The position numbers were made by a program, and so were the translations under genes. Positions 9,320 to 20,210 of a stretch of 63,264 bases of DNA are shown piece after piece. Each line of letters starts with the position of its first letter. Positions within the stretch are counted from its first letter, which is position 1. This stretch comes from an uncultured Aquimarina sp. (GTDB taxonomy: Bacteria > Bacteroidota > Bacteroidia > Flavobacteriales > Flavobacteriaceae), in assembly GCA_938011245.1 (NCBI GenBank), contig CALLUJ010000109.1, forward strand, positions 1-63,264, in the 5' to 3' direction. The notes under the pieces are model-generated. The model was not told where the DNA came from. It did no database searches and worked only from the letters and a program-made list of their open reading frames with translations.

Positions 9320-11521
9320 ATGAATTTAAAATTAACCACTATTGCAATGCTCTTACTTGCAATTTCATTTCCTAGAATTGGAAATTCTCAAATTTTTTCA
9401 TCAACAAATAATACTAGCAAAGAAAATGCAAGTAGTGTTGGAAGTCCAAATGTACCCGAAGGCCAAGTACAAGTAAAAGATGCTCCGTTAATTGCAGGAA
9501 ACAAAAGTGAAGTAATTAATAACTTAAGAAAGGCAGGGATTAAAAATGAAATTATTTTTAATGATCGTATTATGGGTAATGGTGTTTTTTCAGAAGCGAT
9601 GTCTAGTCTGGCAGCAGTAAAAAATACAGCATTAGAATTAAGTAAACGACTGGAAACAGCACCAACAAATGGTGCAATTGTGATAAGTAATAGCACTCAG
9701 TTGTCAAATAATCGAAATATCCTTAAAGATAACAGTACTCGAACATTTGTTTTTAGAGAAACCATTTTGGTTGATTTTCCAATACTTGTAGGAAGTAACA
9801 AGACTATTTGGATTGATGGAACTTTGGATTACAATGGAGTAGATGTAGTTCCAGAAGGAGGAGCTGCTTTTACACCTAGACCATTAAAGAATGATGGTGT
9901 TTTTAGTATTAGACATGAAGGGACTTTTAGAAGAACTTATAAACCAGTTAGCCAAGAAAATATTGATTTTAATAGAAATTTGAGAAATAACGTTATTAAA
10001 AAAAATAGAAAAGCTAATACAACTATAAGAGGTACTAAAAGAGGTAAAATTATAGTTAGACTAAGTAATGTTAACGATGGAAAACAAAGAATACCAAAAG
10101 CTAATGGAATTGTAGTCCTGTCCTCAAATAACGTTACTATAGATGGTGTTTCTATAGAAGGTGCATTAAATGCTATTTATATTTCGGGATCATTTAATGT
10201 TAATGTTCAGAATTGTTTTACAGATAATTCGATTTATAGAGGATTACATTTACACGGCACACAAAGTAATAGAACTAATTCTAGCTTTGGAATAATAAAA
10301 AATAATTTTTTTACCTTTTCTAAGGTAGATGGAATAGATATAGATTCTTTTTCTGCTGGATTTTTGATTCAAGAAAACTGGATTGTTGGTGCTAGAGATC
10401 GTTTATTAGTTTGGACGGAAATAGACGCTAACAATAATACAATTGATAATAATGTAGGTGTAATTTTGGGTGATACAGATGGAGAAAGACAATTTCAATC
10501 CGGTGCTTACCAAGAAAACGGAACAGAATCTCAGCGTAGAGGTACTAATGGGTTTAATGGTACAAGAGAAAATAAATGGATTAATAACCATTCTTTTTAT
10601 GCAGAAAAAAAGTATGATGGTTTTGAAATGAGAGCAAATCGTTTTGTAGAATTTAACACAATAACGTTTACAAACAATTATGTTTGGACCACAGATAAAA
10701 ATTTATATAAACATAACCCTAAGGCTAATACTTTAAATGATATTTACTATTTAAATGCAGTAGAAAAACCACAGAATAATTTAGCACAAAATATCCCTTT
10801 TGGACAAATAATAGCTATTAGAAAATTTTCTGGAGATAAGCAGTTTTTAAAATCAAACCCTAATAATTTAGGAGTTATAGCTTCGGATGGAGGAAATACC
10901 CCACCATTACAAAATTGGCAAACATGGGAGCGTTTTATAGTTGAAGAGCATCCAGAAGGAGGAAACAATGTAGTTTTGAGAGCCTTATCAAACAATAGAT
11001 TCTTACAGGTAATAAATGTTAAAAGAGACGTTCCAATGCGTGCATATGGTGTTAGGAAAAGACGTTGGGAACGCTTTGAATGGAGAAAATCTAATTTTGG
11101 AGGAGCTAATAGTTTTGGACTTAGATCGGTACATGTAAACACAAATGCTTGGATGCAGTGTAGACCAGAGACAGGCTCGCAATTATTTCCAGTAGGAAGA
11201 CAGTTAAGGAAATGGGAAACATTTACCTATGAGATAATTTCTAGTTCTAAAGAATTAGGAAATAAATCATTAAATGTAGAAGTATATCCTAATCCTATAA
11301 AATCTGGAAATAATATAAACATACATACTCAATTACCTAAAGAAGGCAAAGTTAATGTTACTATTTATAGTATTGATGGTAATGTAGTTTTTAAGAAGTC
11401 GGATGTTATTAATTCAGGAGCAACATTAAGTATAAATTCTAGCAACCTTAGTGCAGGAGTATATCTTATAAAAATAGCCTCTGATGATACTTCTAAAACC
11501 GAAAAAATTATTATAAAATAA
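9320..11521 (+). CDS. Secreted right-handed beta-helix (pectate-lyase-like) protein with T9SS type A sorting domain
   Basis: Signal peptide; NVTIDGVSIEGALNAIYISGSFNVNVQNCFT...; C-terminal VYPNPIKSGNN...LSAGVYLIKI. Confidence 0.85.
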   Translation: MNLKLTTIAMLLLAISFPRIGNSQIFSSTNNTSKENASSVGSPNVPEGQVQVKDAPLIAGNKSEVINNLRKAGIKNEIIFNDRIMGNGVFSEAMSSLAAVKNTALELSKRLETAPTNGAIVISNSTQLSNNRNILKDNSTRTFVFRETILVDFPILVGSNKTIWIDGTLDYNGVDVVPEGGAAFTPRPLKNDGVFSIRHEGTFRRTYKPVSQENIDFNRNLRNNVIKKNRKANTTIRGTKRGKIIVRLSNVNDGKQRIPKANGIVVLSSNNVTIDGVSIEGALNAIYISGSFNVNVQNCFTDNSIYRGLHLHGTQSNRTNSSFGIIKNNFFTFSKVDGIDIDSFSAGFLIQENWIVGARDRLLVWTEIDANNNTIDNNVGVILGDTDGERQFQSGAYQENGTESQRRGTNGFNGTRENKWINNHSFYAEKKYDGFEMRANRFVEFNTITFTNNYVWTTDKNLYKHNPKANTLNDIYYLNAVEKPQNNLAQNIPFGQIIAIRKFSGDKQFLKSNPNNLGVIASDGGNTPPLQNWQTWERFIVEEHPEGGNNVVLRALSNNRFLQVINVKRDVPMRAYGVRKRRWERFEWRKSNFGGANSFGLRSVHVNTNAWMQCRPETGSQLFPVGRQLRKWETFTYEIISSSKELGNKSLNVEVYPNPIKSGNNINIHTQLPKEGKVNVTIYSIDGNVVFKKSDVINSGATLSINSSNLSAGVYLIKIASDDTSKTEKIIIK

Positions 11522-11550
11522 GTAGTTCAATTAAATCTTGCTAGAGATTC

Positions 11551-11583
11551 AAAACGCAGGCTTCTAGAAGCTTGCGTGTTTGA
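11551..11583 (+). terminator. Intrinsic terminator hairpin
   Basis: aaaacgcaggcttctagaagcttgcgtgttt. Confidence 0.6.
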
Positions 11584-11720
11584 TTGTCACATCCATAAAA
11601 TGGCTAAAGCCTTGTAAATGTTAATGTAATCATTACTTTTTTAATGCTTTTATACGGAATGCTTAAGTTAAAATTTTATAAATTATTGTTGATTCGAAAT
11701 TGTCCTATTCTTTAATCGTA

Positions 11721-11755
11721 AAAAGGGTTCAGTATTTAAATACTGAACCCTTTAA
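11721..11755. terminator. Bidirectional terminator hairpin between convergent genes
   Basis: aaagggttcagtatttaaatactgaacccttt, near-perfect palindrome. Confidence 0.75.
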
Positions 11756-11799
11756 TTAAAAAATCACTAACTAACTAACTAATATTTTTTTATTTTAAC

Positions 11800-12687
11800 T
11801 TATTCAATTACGAATTCTTGAGTTATTCTTGCTCCTACAGGGCAAGAAGGAGAGTTAACAACAACGGCGGTTAGTGTATAAGATCCAGGCTCTAAATTAA
11901 CTAACTCTAATACATTTCTATTAGGTAAGCTAGATAATCTAGGGTCTCCAAATTCAATCTGCTTATTGTTTAAAAACCACGTAAAAACAGATGATCTAGC
12001 TCTACCATTAGTAAAATCGACAAGACCAATTAAAATTTTTCCATTAGGAAGGATAAAGAAACCATCATCACTAACACCAATACTATCACATGTAGTAGTG
12101 CTACTTCCAATTTGGCCACCTGTAGCAGTACTATTCCCTCCGTTAGAGTTGTTTGGGTCTGTTTCTTCATTAACAATATCATCACCTTCGTCGTCGTTGA
12201 AATTATCATTTCCATTCTCATCATCTAGGATATCATTGTTACTTTCATCTGCAATTTCATCATTAGGATTTTGATTTTCATTATCTACTTCATTTTCATC
12301 CTCTTCTTCATTCTCATCAGTTAAAACATCTTCGTCCAGATTATCAACTTTAATAGTAGTACATTTTTGTACATCCTCGCATTGCTCATTGTTTGAAGAT
12401 ACAGTTACGCAAACTTCATACGTATCATTCTTAGGAAACTCAAAAGAAAGTGAATTTCCTGTACTTTCTGTTTCTTCTCCGTTTATAGACCAAACATAAC
12501 TTACATCTAAATCTGTGCTTACACTAAATTGATAAGCGGCATCTTCAATATTGTTAGGTGTTGTGTCTAAACTAGTAATTTCTAGTTCTTGTAGTTCAGT
12601 ACAATTTGTTGTTTCATCTTCTTCACAAGAGGTAAATAAAATAGCGACTATTACGGCTAATTTTACTAATAAAAAATGTTTTTTCAT
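11800..12687 (-). CDS. Lipoprotein with PKD-like domains and an Asp/Glu/Asn-rich linker
   Basis: MKKHFLLVKLAVIVAILFTSCEED lipobox; PKD-like YQFSVSTDLDVSYVWSINGEE; long DEN-rich tract. Confidence 0.75.
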   Translation of the reverse strand: MKKHFLLVKLAVIVAILFTSCEEDETTNCTELQELEITSLDTTPNNIEDAAYQFSVSTDLDVSYVWSINGEETESTGNSLSFEFPKNDTYEVCVTVSSNNEQCEDVQKCTTIKVDNLDEDVLTDENEEEDENEVDNENQNPNDEIADESNNDILDDENGNDNFNDDEGDDIVNEETDPNNSNGGNSTATGGQIGSSTTTCDSIGVSDDGFFILPNGKILIGLVDFTNGRARSSVFTWFLNNKQIEFGDPRLSSLPNRNVLELVNLEPGSYTLTAVVVNSPSCPVGARITQEFVIE

Positions 12688-12852
12688 AACTTTAAAATAA
12701 ATTAGAATTGTTACATACTATACGCTTAAGAAGAAAATATCCCTACCCCTAATTGTTAATTTTAAAAAAAAAGAAAAAAACACTTTAAATCACAATTTTA
12801 GAGTTTAAAAATTAATTTAAGTCGTTTTCTACAATAGGTTATATTTGCTTGT

Positions 12853-15789
12853 ATGCAGCATATTACTTCATACCCTTGGGAAGAATTAACCTCTCAACTT
12901 TCAGGAAATTTACAACTGGATAATTTAACAAAGCTTATTTATGCTACAGACGCTTCTGTATATAGAAAAATCCCTTTTGGAGCAGTATTCCCTAAAAACA
13001 CACTAGATATTCAACAAATTGTTCGGTTTGCAGCAAAATATAAATTGAATTTAATTCCAAGAACAGCAGGGACTTCATTAGCAGGCCAATGCGTTGGAGA
13101 AGGTTTAATAGTAGATATTTCTAAATATTTAAATAAAATTATATCGGTAGATATTAAAAATAAAACAGCTACTCTCCAGCCAGGGGTTATTCGAGACGAT
13201 TTAAATAGATATTTAGAACCCTATAAATTATTTTTTGGACCCAATACGTCAACTTCAAATCGTTGTATGCTTGGTGGTATGGTAGGGAATAATAGTAGTG
13301 GAACAACCAGTATTCAATACGGGGTAACGAGGGATAAAATAGTTGCTTTAAAAACGATTCTTTCAGATGGGAATGAAGTTGAGTTTAAAGCAAAAACGGA
13401 GAATGAAGTAAAAAAACTAATTAAAGAGAACTCTCTTGAGGGAGAGATTTATTGTAAAATAAATGCTATTTTATCTAACGAAACCAATCAAAAAAAAATT
13501 CGTCAAAATTATCCCAAAGCTTCCATACATAGGAGAAATACAGGATATGCTTTAGATGTATTATTAAACACCTCTTTTTACGCTACTAATATAGAAGAAC
13601 TTAACTTATGTAATCTTTTATCAGGGAGCGAAGGTACCTTAGCTTTTACTACAGAGATTACGGTACAATTAGACGAATTAGCACCTGCAAATAACGCAAT
13701 GATTTGTGCGCACTTTAATACTATCGAAAATTGTATGAAAGCAGTGGTGCCTGTAATGAAACATAAATTGTACACTTGCGAAATGATGGATAAAACCATA
13801 CTAGATTGTACAAAGAATAATATAGAACAAACAAAAAATAGGTTTTTTGTAGTGGAAGATCCAAAAGCTATTTTAATGTTAGAAGTACGTTCTAAAACAA
13901 CAGAAGACTTAGCATTACAGGTTAAACAATTAATAGAAACTTTAGATGCTTCTGGATTAAGTTATGCACATCCCGTTTTATATCAAAAAGAAACGCAAAA
14001 GGCATTAGAACTCCGAAAAGCAGGTTTAGGGCTTTTAGGTAATATAGTTGGCGATAAAAAAGCAGTTGCTTGTATAGAAGATACCGCAGTAGCTTTAGAA
14101 GATTTAGCGCAATATATTGAAGAATTTACAGCATTAATGAAGAAATATAAACAAGATGCTGTGTACTATGCACATGCTGGGGCAGGAGAAATTCATTTAC
14201 GTCCTATTTTAAACCTAAAAAAAACGGAAGATATTCTATTATTTAAAAAAATTACCGATGCAGTTGCTAAGCTAGTAAAGAAATATAAAGGATCTATGAG
14301 TGGAGAACATGGAGATGGTATTGTTCGTTCTAGCTACATTCCAAAGATGATTGGAGAACATAATTATAATTTACTTAAGGAAATAAAAAACGTATTCGAC
14401 CCAAAAGAAATTTTTAATAAAGGAAAAATTATTGAACCATTATCTATGGTAGAAAACCTAAGGTATAAAGTAGAAGTAAGTACTCCTAAAATAGAAACTC
14501 AGTTAGATTTTTCGGATTCGGAAGGAATTATAAGAGTTGCAGAAAAGTGTAATGGAAGTGGAGACTGTAGAAAATCAGTTGCTGCAGGGGGAGGCATGTG
14601 TCCTAGTTACAGAGTAACAAAAGATGAAAAAGATACAACTAGAGCAAGAGCTAATACGCTTAGAGAGGTTTTAACAAATTCAACAAATGCTAATAAATTT
14701 AATAGTAAACTATTAAAGGAAGTGTTTGATTTATGTGTAAGTTGTAAGGCCTGCAATAATGAATGCCCTTCGAGTGTAGACATTGCTTCGGTAAAAGCAG
14801 AATTTTTATACCAATACAATAAATCTAATAGAGTTTCTTTAAGAGATAAACTGTTTGCTTTTAACGACACTACTAACCGTTTAACATCTAAATTATCAGG
14901 AGTTTCCAATAGTATTTTTTCAAATAAAATTACCTCTTCAATAATTAAAAGAGGATTAGGAATTGCCATAGAAAGATCATTACCTAAAATAGCAAAACAA
15001 TCTTTAGAAAATTGGTTAGTTTCATTTTTAAAAAATAACAAAGTAGTTAATCCAATAAAGGAAGTGTATTTGTTTGTAGATGAGTTTACAAACTTTTTGG
15101 AAGTATCCCTTGGAAAAGATACAGTAGTATTATTAACCAAATTGAATTACAAAATTAATTTTGTGGCGCATAAACAAAGTGGTAGGTCCTTTATATCCAA
15201 AGGCTTTTTAAAAGAAGCCAAAGAAGTTTGTAATAAAAACATAGCTATTTTTAAAGACTTAATAACAATTAATACCCCTTTAATAGGCATAGAACCTTCG
15301 TCTATTTTAACATTTAGGGATGAGTATTTAAGATTAGCAAACGATAAAACGAAAGCTAAAAAACTAGCAAATAATGTATTTACTATAGATGAATTTTTAG
15401 CTAAAGAAGTTGACCAAAAAAAAATATTAAGTTCCCAGTTTTCTACAAAAAAAAAGGAGATAAAACTACACGTACATTGTCACCAAAAAGCACTTTCTTC
15501 AACAGCACATACATTTAAAATTTTAAATTTACCCAAAAACTATCAAGTACATTTAATAGCTTCAGGTTGTTGTGGTATGGCGGGATCTTTTGGGTACGAA
15601 AAAGAACACTATAAGACCAGTATGCAAATGGCAGAATTATCGTTACTGCCCAAAATAAAAACTACGTCATTAGAAACTACCATTGTAGCAACAGGAACAA
15701 GTTGTAGACATCAAATAAAAGATGCTACATCGAGAATCGCACTTCATCCCGTTACGGTTCTTTTAAATGCTTTACAATGTAAAAATTAA
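12853..15789 (+). CDS. FAD-binding and (Fe-S)-binding oxidoreductase (D-2-hydroxyacid dehydrogenase-like fusion)
   Basis: PRTAGTSLAGQ, GEHGDGIVR, Fe-S CVSCKACNNECP, CCG GCCGMAGSFGYE. Confidence 0.92.
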   Translation: MQHITSYPWEELTSQLSGNLQLDNLTKLIYATDASVYRKIPFGAVFPKNTLDIQQIVRFAAKYKLNLIPRTAGTSLAGQCVGEGLIVDISKYLNKIISVDIKNKTATLQPGVIRDDLNRYLEPYKLFFGPNTSTSNRCMLGGMVGNNSSGTTSIQYGVTRDKIVALKTILSDGNEVEFKAKTENEVKKLIKENSLEGEIYCKINAILSNETNQKKIRQNYPKASIHRRNTGYALDVLLNTSFYATNIEELNLCNLLSGSEGTLAFTTEITVQLDELAPANNAMICAHFNTIENCMKAVVPVMKHKLYTCEMMDKTILDCTKNNIEQTKNRFFVVEDPKAILMLEVRSKTTEDLALQVKQLIETLDASGLSYAHPVLYQKETQKALELRKAGLGLLGNIVGDKKAVACIEDTAVALEDLAQYIEEFTALMKKYKQDAVYYAHAGAGEIHLRPILNLKKTEDILLFKKITDAVAKLVKKYKGSMSGEHGDGIVRSSYIPKMIGEHNYNLLKEIKNVFDPKEIFNKGKIIEPLSMVENLRYKVEVSTPKIETQLDFSDSEGIIRVAEKCNGSGDCRKSVAAGGGMCPSYRVTKDEKDTTRARANTLREVLTNSTNANKFNSKLLKEVFDLCVSCKACNNECPSSVDIASVKAEFLYQYNKSNRVSLRDKLFAFNDTTNRLTSKLSGVSNSIFSNKITSSIIKRGLGIAIERSLPKIAKQSLENWLVSFLKNNKVVNPIKEVYLFVDEFTNFLEVSLGKDTVVLLTKLNYKINFVAHKQSGRSFISKGFLKEAKEVCNKNIAIFKDLITINTPLIGIEPSSILTFRDEYLRLANDKTKAKKLANNVFTIDEFLAKEVDQKKILSSQFSTKKKEIKLHVHCHQKALSSTAHTFKILNLPKNYQVHLIASGCCGMAGSFGYEKEHYKTSMQMAELSLLPKIKTTSLETTIVATGTSCRHQIKDATSRIALHPVTVLLNALQCKN

Positions 15790-15912
15790 CATTAAGTAAC
15801 AGATTGTTATGTGTTTGATTTGTTCTGAGACATACTATGTTTTAAACTATTTAAAAATATTATTTTTACAAAATAACTGTTTTATATTTATAATTTGTAG
15901 TAAATTAATCCT

Positions 15913-16554
15913 ATGAATTTAGATTTAACACATTACAGAAAATCATATGCAATAAACAGTCTCAAAGAAGAAGAAGTTCCTAATAATCCATTAGAATTAT
16001 TTGAACAATGGTTTAAAGAAGTAGAGAAGAGCGATGGAGTAGAAGAACCTAATGCTATGTCTTTAAATACGGTAGGATTAGATGGTTTTCCTAAAACAAG
16101 AATTGTATTATTAAAAAAATATAATGAATCCGGTTTCGTGTTTTATACGAATTACAATTCAGAGAAAGGGAAATCTATTTCGAATAACCCTAAAGTCTGT
16201 TTGTCTTTTTTTTGGCCTAATTTAGAAAGACAAGTTATTATAAAAGGAAAAGCAATTAAGGAAAATGAAACATTAAATACTCAGTATTTTCAATCTCGTC
16301 CAAGAGGAAGTCAAATAGGAGCCTGGACTTCACCACAAAGTAATGTTATAGAATCTAGAGAATTTTTAATTCAAAAAGAAAAAGAATTAACCCATATGTA
16401 TGAAGGAAAAACAATTCCTAAACCACCACATTGGGGCGGTTTTATTGTAGTACCTCAAAGTATTGAATTTTGGCAAGGAAGACCCAATAGATTACATGAT
16501 AGGATTATTTACGAAAACCCTAAAAATTGGACTAAAAAAAGACTAGCACCATAA
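15913..16554 (+). CDS. pdxH: Pyridoxamine 5'-phosphate oxidase
   Basis: FFWPNLERQVIIKG, SRPRGSQIGAW, FWQGRPNRLHDR. Confidence 0.95.
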   Translation: MNLDLTHYRKSYAINSLKEEEVPNNPLELFEQWFKEVEKSDGVEEPNAMSLNTVGLDGFPKTRIVLLKKYNESGFVFYTNYNSEKGKSISNNPKVCLSFFWPNLERQVIIKGKAIKENETLNTQYFQSRPRGSQIGAWTSPQSNVIESREFLIQKEKELTHMYEGKTIPKPPHWGGFIVVPQSIEFWQGRPNRLHDRIIYENPKNWTKKRLAP

Positions 16555-16567
16555 TTACAATTTAGCT

Positions 16568-17056
16568 ATGAAAACTATTTATTTTATTCGACATGCTAAA
16601 TCCTCTTGGGATGCCCCCATTTCTGATATTGATAGACCTCTAAATAAAAGAGGTTATAATGATGCACACCACATAGGAGAAGAATTAAAAGCTAAAAAAA
16701 TAAACCTTGATGCCATATATAGTAGCATAGCTAATAGAGCAAGAATTACAGCGGGTATAATTTCCTTTAAATTAGGATTTAAAGAACAAGACATTATGGA
16801 TTCAGAAGATTTATATGACTTTGAAGGAAAAAAAGTTATTAATTTTATAAAACAACTACCCAATGAACAAAAAAATGTTCTTATTTTCGGGCATAATCCA
16901 GCATTTACAAATATCGTAAATACTTTTGGTAGTATAACCTTTGATAATTTACCTACATGTAGCCTTGTTGCTATACAATTTAGAATTGAAAGATGGGGAG
17001 AATTATCATCAGGGGAAACAAGTTTCTATATACTACCAAGATTACTTGGGTACTAA
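16568..17056 (+). CDS. SixA-type histidine phosphatase
   Basis: YFIRHAKSSWD (RHG/RHA motif) and FGHNPAF. Confidence 0.9.
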   Translation: MKTIYFIRHAKSSWDAPISDIDRPLNKRGYNDAHHIGEELKAKKINLDAIYSSIANRARITAGIISFKLGFKEQDIMDSEDLYDFEGKKVINFIKQLPNEQKNVLIFGHNPAFTNIVNTFGSITFDNLPTCSLVAIQFRIERWGELSSGETSFYILPRLLGY

Positions 17057-17100
17057 ATAAGCGCCTTGCTTGGATATATAAATTTTAGTGAAAAACCCAA

Positions 17101-19185
17101 ATGTCAAAAAAAAAGTTTGAATACCTAAATAGAGAGATTAGTTGGCTTCAATTTAATGCTCGAGTGTTACAAGAAGCCAAAGACGAAAATGTTCCCCTTT
17201 TAGAAAGATTACGATTTATAGGTATTTTTTCTAATAATTTAGATGAGTTTTTTAGAGTACGTTATGCTACTGTTCAACGAATCGTATTTGCAGGAAAATC
17301 AGGCAAAAAAGAACTTTACGGGATGGAAGCTAGAATGCTGTTAGAGCAAATTACTAATATTGTAATAGATCAGCAAACACAAAGCTTAGAGATTATTAGA
17401 GAAATACAATTACGTCTAGAAGATCATGGCATTTTTGTTATAAAAGAACACCAAGTAACCGAAAGCCAAGGCGAGTTTATTAAAAATTATTTTACAGAAG
17501 TTGTTAGTCCTGCTTTAATGACGTTTATGTTGGACGATTTAGAGCGTTTTCCACATCTTAAAGATAAAGCAGCTTACTTAGCGGTAAAATTAATTTTAGA
17601 TAAGGAACATAACGATTACAATAAGGACGAAGACAAAGAAAATTTATTTGCTTTAATAGAAATTCCCGATTCTATAGATCGATTTGTAATATTGCCAAAA
17701 GATGAAAAGGGGAGAGAGTATATTATTGTTTTAGATGATTTAATTAGATATTGTATAGATCAAATATTTAGTATTTTTAACTATAAAAACATCTCGGCAC
17801 ATATGATTAAAATTACCCGAGATGCAGCATTGGATATAGACAACGATTTTAAGAAAAGCTTTATAGAAAAAATATCTAAAAGCGTACATCTAAGGCGAGA
17901 AGGAGACCCTGTACGTTTTGTGTACGATAAAAAAATAGATGCCGATACGTTAGTATTCTTAATGGAAAAAATGCAAATAGATGATACAGATAGTATTATT
18001 CCAGGTGGACGTTATCATAACCGTAGGGATTACATGAAGTTTCCAACACTGGGGCATAAAGAATTAATTTATGAACCTATAAAACCATTAGCCGTAAAAG
18101 GTTTAGATATTAATGGTAGTATTTTTAAAAACATTGCAATAAAGGACTATTTGTTATATGCTCCTTATCAAAGTTTCTCTTATGTTATAAAATTTTTAAG
18201 AGAAGCCGCATTAGATCCAAAAGTTACTTTAATAAAAATTACAATTTACAGATTGTCCGAAGTTTCACATATTGCAAGTGCTTTAATTAATGCAGCAAAA
18301 AATGGAAAAGAAGTAACAGTACAAATAGAATTACAAGCACGCTTTGATGAAGCAAATAATATAGAATATGCAGAAGCAATGCAGGAAGAAGGAGTAAAAT
18401 TAATATTTGGAGTACCAGGATTAAAAGTACATTGTAAAACCTGTTTAATAGAACGGCTAGAAGCAGGAAAGAAAGTAAGATATGGCTTTATAAGTACAGG
18501 TAATTTTAATGAGTCTACTGCTAAAGTCTATACAGATTATACTTTGTTTACAAGCAATGTTGCAATTTTAAAAGATTTAAATAAAGTGTTTGACTTTTTT
18601 GAAATTAATTATAAAGTTACTAGATACAGACACTTAATAGTATCTCCACATTATTCAAGAAAAAAATTCTCTAAACTTGTAGATCGAGAAATTGAGAATA
18701 AAAAAAGAGGAAAAGAAGCATATATTCGCCTAAAAGTTAATAGTCTTACCGATTATGGTATGATTGATAAATTATATGAAGCCAGTAATGCAGGGGTAAA
18801 AATAGACCTTATTGTTAGAGGGATGTGTTGTTTAATTCCAGGTAAAAAAGGAATGAGCGAAAATATTAAGGCTATTAGCATTGTAGATAAATTTTTAGAA
18901 CACCCAAGAGTTTATATTTTTGGGAATGGAAGCGAAGCAAATGTTTATATATCTTCTTCCGATTGGATGAGAAGAAATTTAGACCGAAGAGTAGAAGTGA
19001 CCTGTCCTATTTTTGAAGAAGAAATTAAGCAACAGATTATAGATGCATTTAATATATGTTGGACGGATAACGTAAAAGCACGTATCTTAAATACAAAACA
19101 AGACAATACTTATGTAAAGAATGATCTTCCTGAAAATAGATCACAATTGAATTTATATGAGTATTTTAAAAATAGATTGAATTAA
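17101..19185 (+). CDS. ppk1: Polyphosphate kinase 1
   Basis: NREISWLQFNARVLQEA, HCKTCLIER, STGNFNESTAKVYTDYTLFT. Confidence 0.97.
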   Translation: MSKKKFEYLNREISWLQFNARVLQEAKDENVPLLERLRFIGIFSNNLDEFFRVRYATVQRIVFAGKSGKKELYGMEARMLLEQITNIVIDQQTQSLEIIREIQLRLEDHGIFVIKEHQVTESQGEFIKNYFTEVVSPALMTFMLDDLERFPHLKDKAAYLAVKLILDKEHNDYNKDEDKENLFALIEIPDSIDRFVILPKDEKGREYIIVLDDLIRYCIDQIFSIFNYKNISAHMIKITRDAALDIDNDFKKSFIEKISKSVHLRREGDPVRFVYDKKIDADTLVFLMEKMQIDDTDSIIPGGRYHNRRDYMKFPTLGHKELIYEPIKPLAVKGLDINGSIFKNIAIKDYLLYAPYQSFSYVIKFLREAALDPKVTLIKITIYRLSEVSHIASALINAAKNGKEVTVQIELQARFDEANNIEYAEAMQEEGVKLIFGVPGLKVHCKTCLIERLEAGKKVRYGFISTGNFNESTAKVYTDYTLFTSNVAILKDLNKVFDFFEINYKVTRYRHLIVSPHYSRKKFSKLVDREIENKKRGKEAYIRLKVNSLTDYGMIDKLYEASNAGVKIDLIVRGMCCLIPGKKGMSENIKAISIVDKFLEHPRVYIFGNGSEANVYISSSDWMRRNLDRRVEVTCPIFEEEIKQQIIDAFNICWTDNVKARILNTKQDNTYVKNDLPENRSQLNLYEYFKNRLN

Positions 19186-19189
19186 TATT

Positions 19190-20086
19190 TTGATTACAAT
19201 AGATAAATTTGGAGCTATAGACATTGGCTCAAATGCAGTACGACTATTAATAGGTTCGGTAACCTCTTTAGATGGGGAAAACCCCCGTTTTAAAAAAACA
19301 AGTTTAGTTAGAGTTCCTATACGTTTGGGAACAGATGTTTTTTTGAAAAATAAAGTTTCCGAAGAAAATATAAAACGATTAGTAGATACAATGAAATCGT
19401 ATAAGCTTCTTATGGAAACCCACAAGGTACATAGTTATAAAGCTTGTGCTACTTCTGCTATGCGAGGAGCCGAAAATGGTAAGGAATTAGTAAAGTTAAT
19501 AAATAAAGAAGCCGATATAAAAATTGATATTATAGATGGTAAAGATGAAGCTTCTATAATAGCAATGACAGATTTAACAGAACTTACAAGTAGAGATGAA
19601 TCATATTTATATGTTGATGTTGGAGGAGGGAGTACAGAATTTACAATATACAATAACGGAGAAAAAATTGCCTCTAAATCATTTAATTTAGGAACAGTAC
19701 GTTTACTTAACCATTTAATTACTGACGAAAAATGGAAAGAAGTAGAATTGTGGATAAAAAAGAATACAGCAAATTTTGAAAAAATTTCCTTAATAGGATC
19801 AGGAGGGAATATTAATAACATATTTAAAAACAGTGGTAAAGATAAAGGAACCCCTCTTACATATATGTATTTATCTTCATATTATCAACTATTACAATCA
19901 CTTACGTATGAAGAACGTATTTGGGAACTAAATATGAATTACGACCGTGCAGATGTAGTAGTACCGGCAACTAAAATTTTCTTATCTGCTATGAAATGGA
20001 GTAATGCTCAAAATATTTATGTTCCTAAAATTGGTTTGGCAGACGGAATAATCAAGTATTTATATAACGAAAAAGTAAAAAAATAG
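19190..20086 (+). CDS. Ppx/GppA-type exopolyphosphatase
   Basis: AIDIGSNAVRLLI, VDVGGGSTEF, GSGGNINN. Confidence 0.93.
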   Translation: MITIDKFGAIDIGSNAVRLLIGSVTSLDGENPRFKKTSLVRVPIRLGTDVFLKNKVSEENIKRLVDTMKSYKLLMETHKVHSYKACATSAMRGAENGKELVKLINKEADIKIDIIDGKDEASIIAMTDLTELTSRDESYLYVDVGGGSTEFTIYNNGEKIASKSFNLGTVRLLNHLITDEKWKEVELWIKKNTANFEKISLIGSGGNINNIFKNSGKDKGTPLTYMYLSSYYQLLQSLTYEERIWELNMNYDRADVVVPATKIFLSAMKWSNAQNIYVPKIGLADGIIKYLYNEKVKK

Positions 20087-20210
20087 GTTATTAATCTGAT
20101 TTTACGTTAATTATATCTATTTTAGAGGTGTTAAATTACCAATTCAATATTAATTTTTTGATTCGTCATTAGATTGTAGTAAAATTGTATAACTTATAAT
20201 ATAAATAGCA

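Noticed and set aside
11966-12274. 102-aa plus-strand ORF opposite the acidic lipoprotein
   Set aside because: Ser/Leu/Pro-rich composition is simply the antisense of the D/E/N-rich tract.
14607-15140. 177-aa antisense ORF inside the FAD/Fe-S oxidoreductase
   Set aside because: Fully antisense to a confident CDS with strong motif support.
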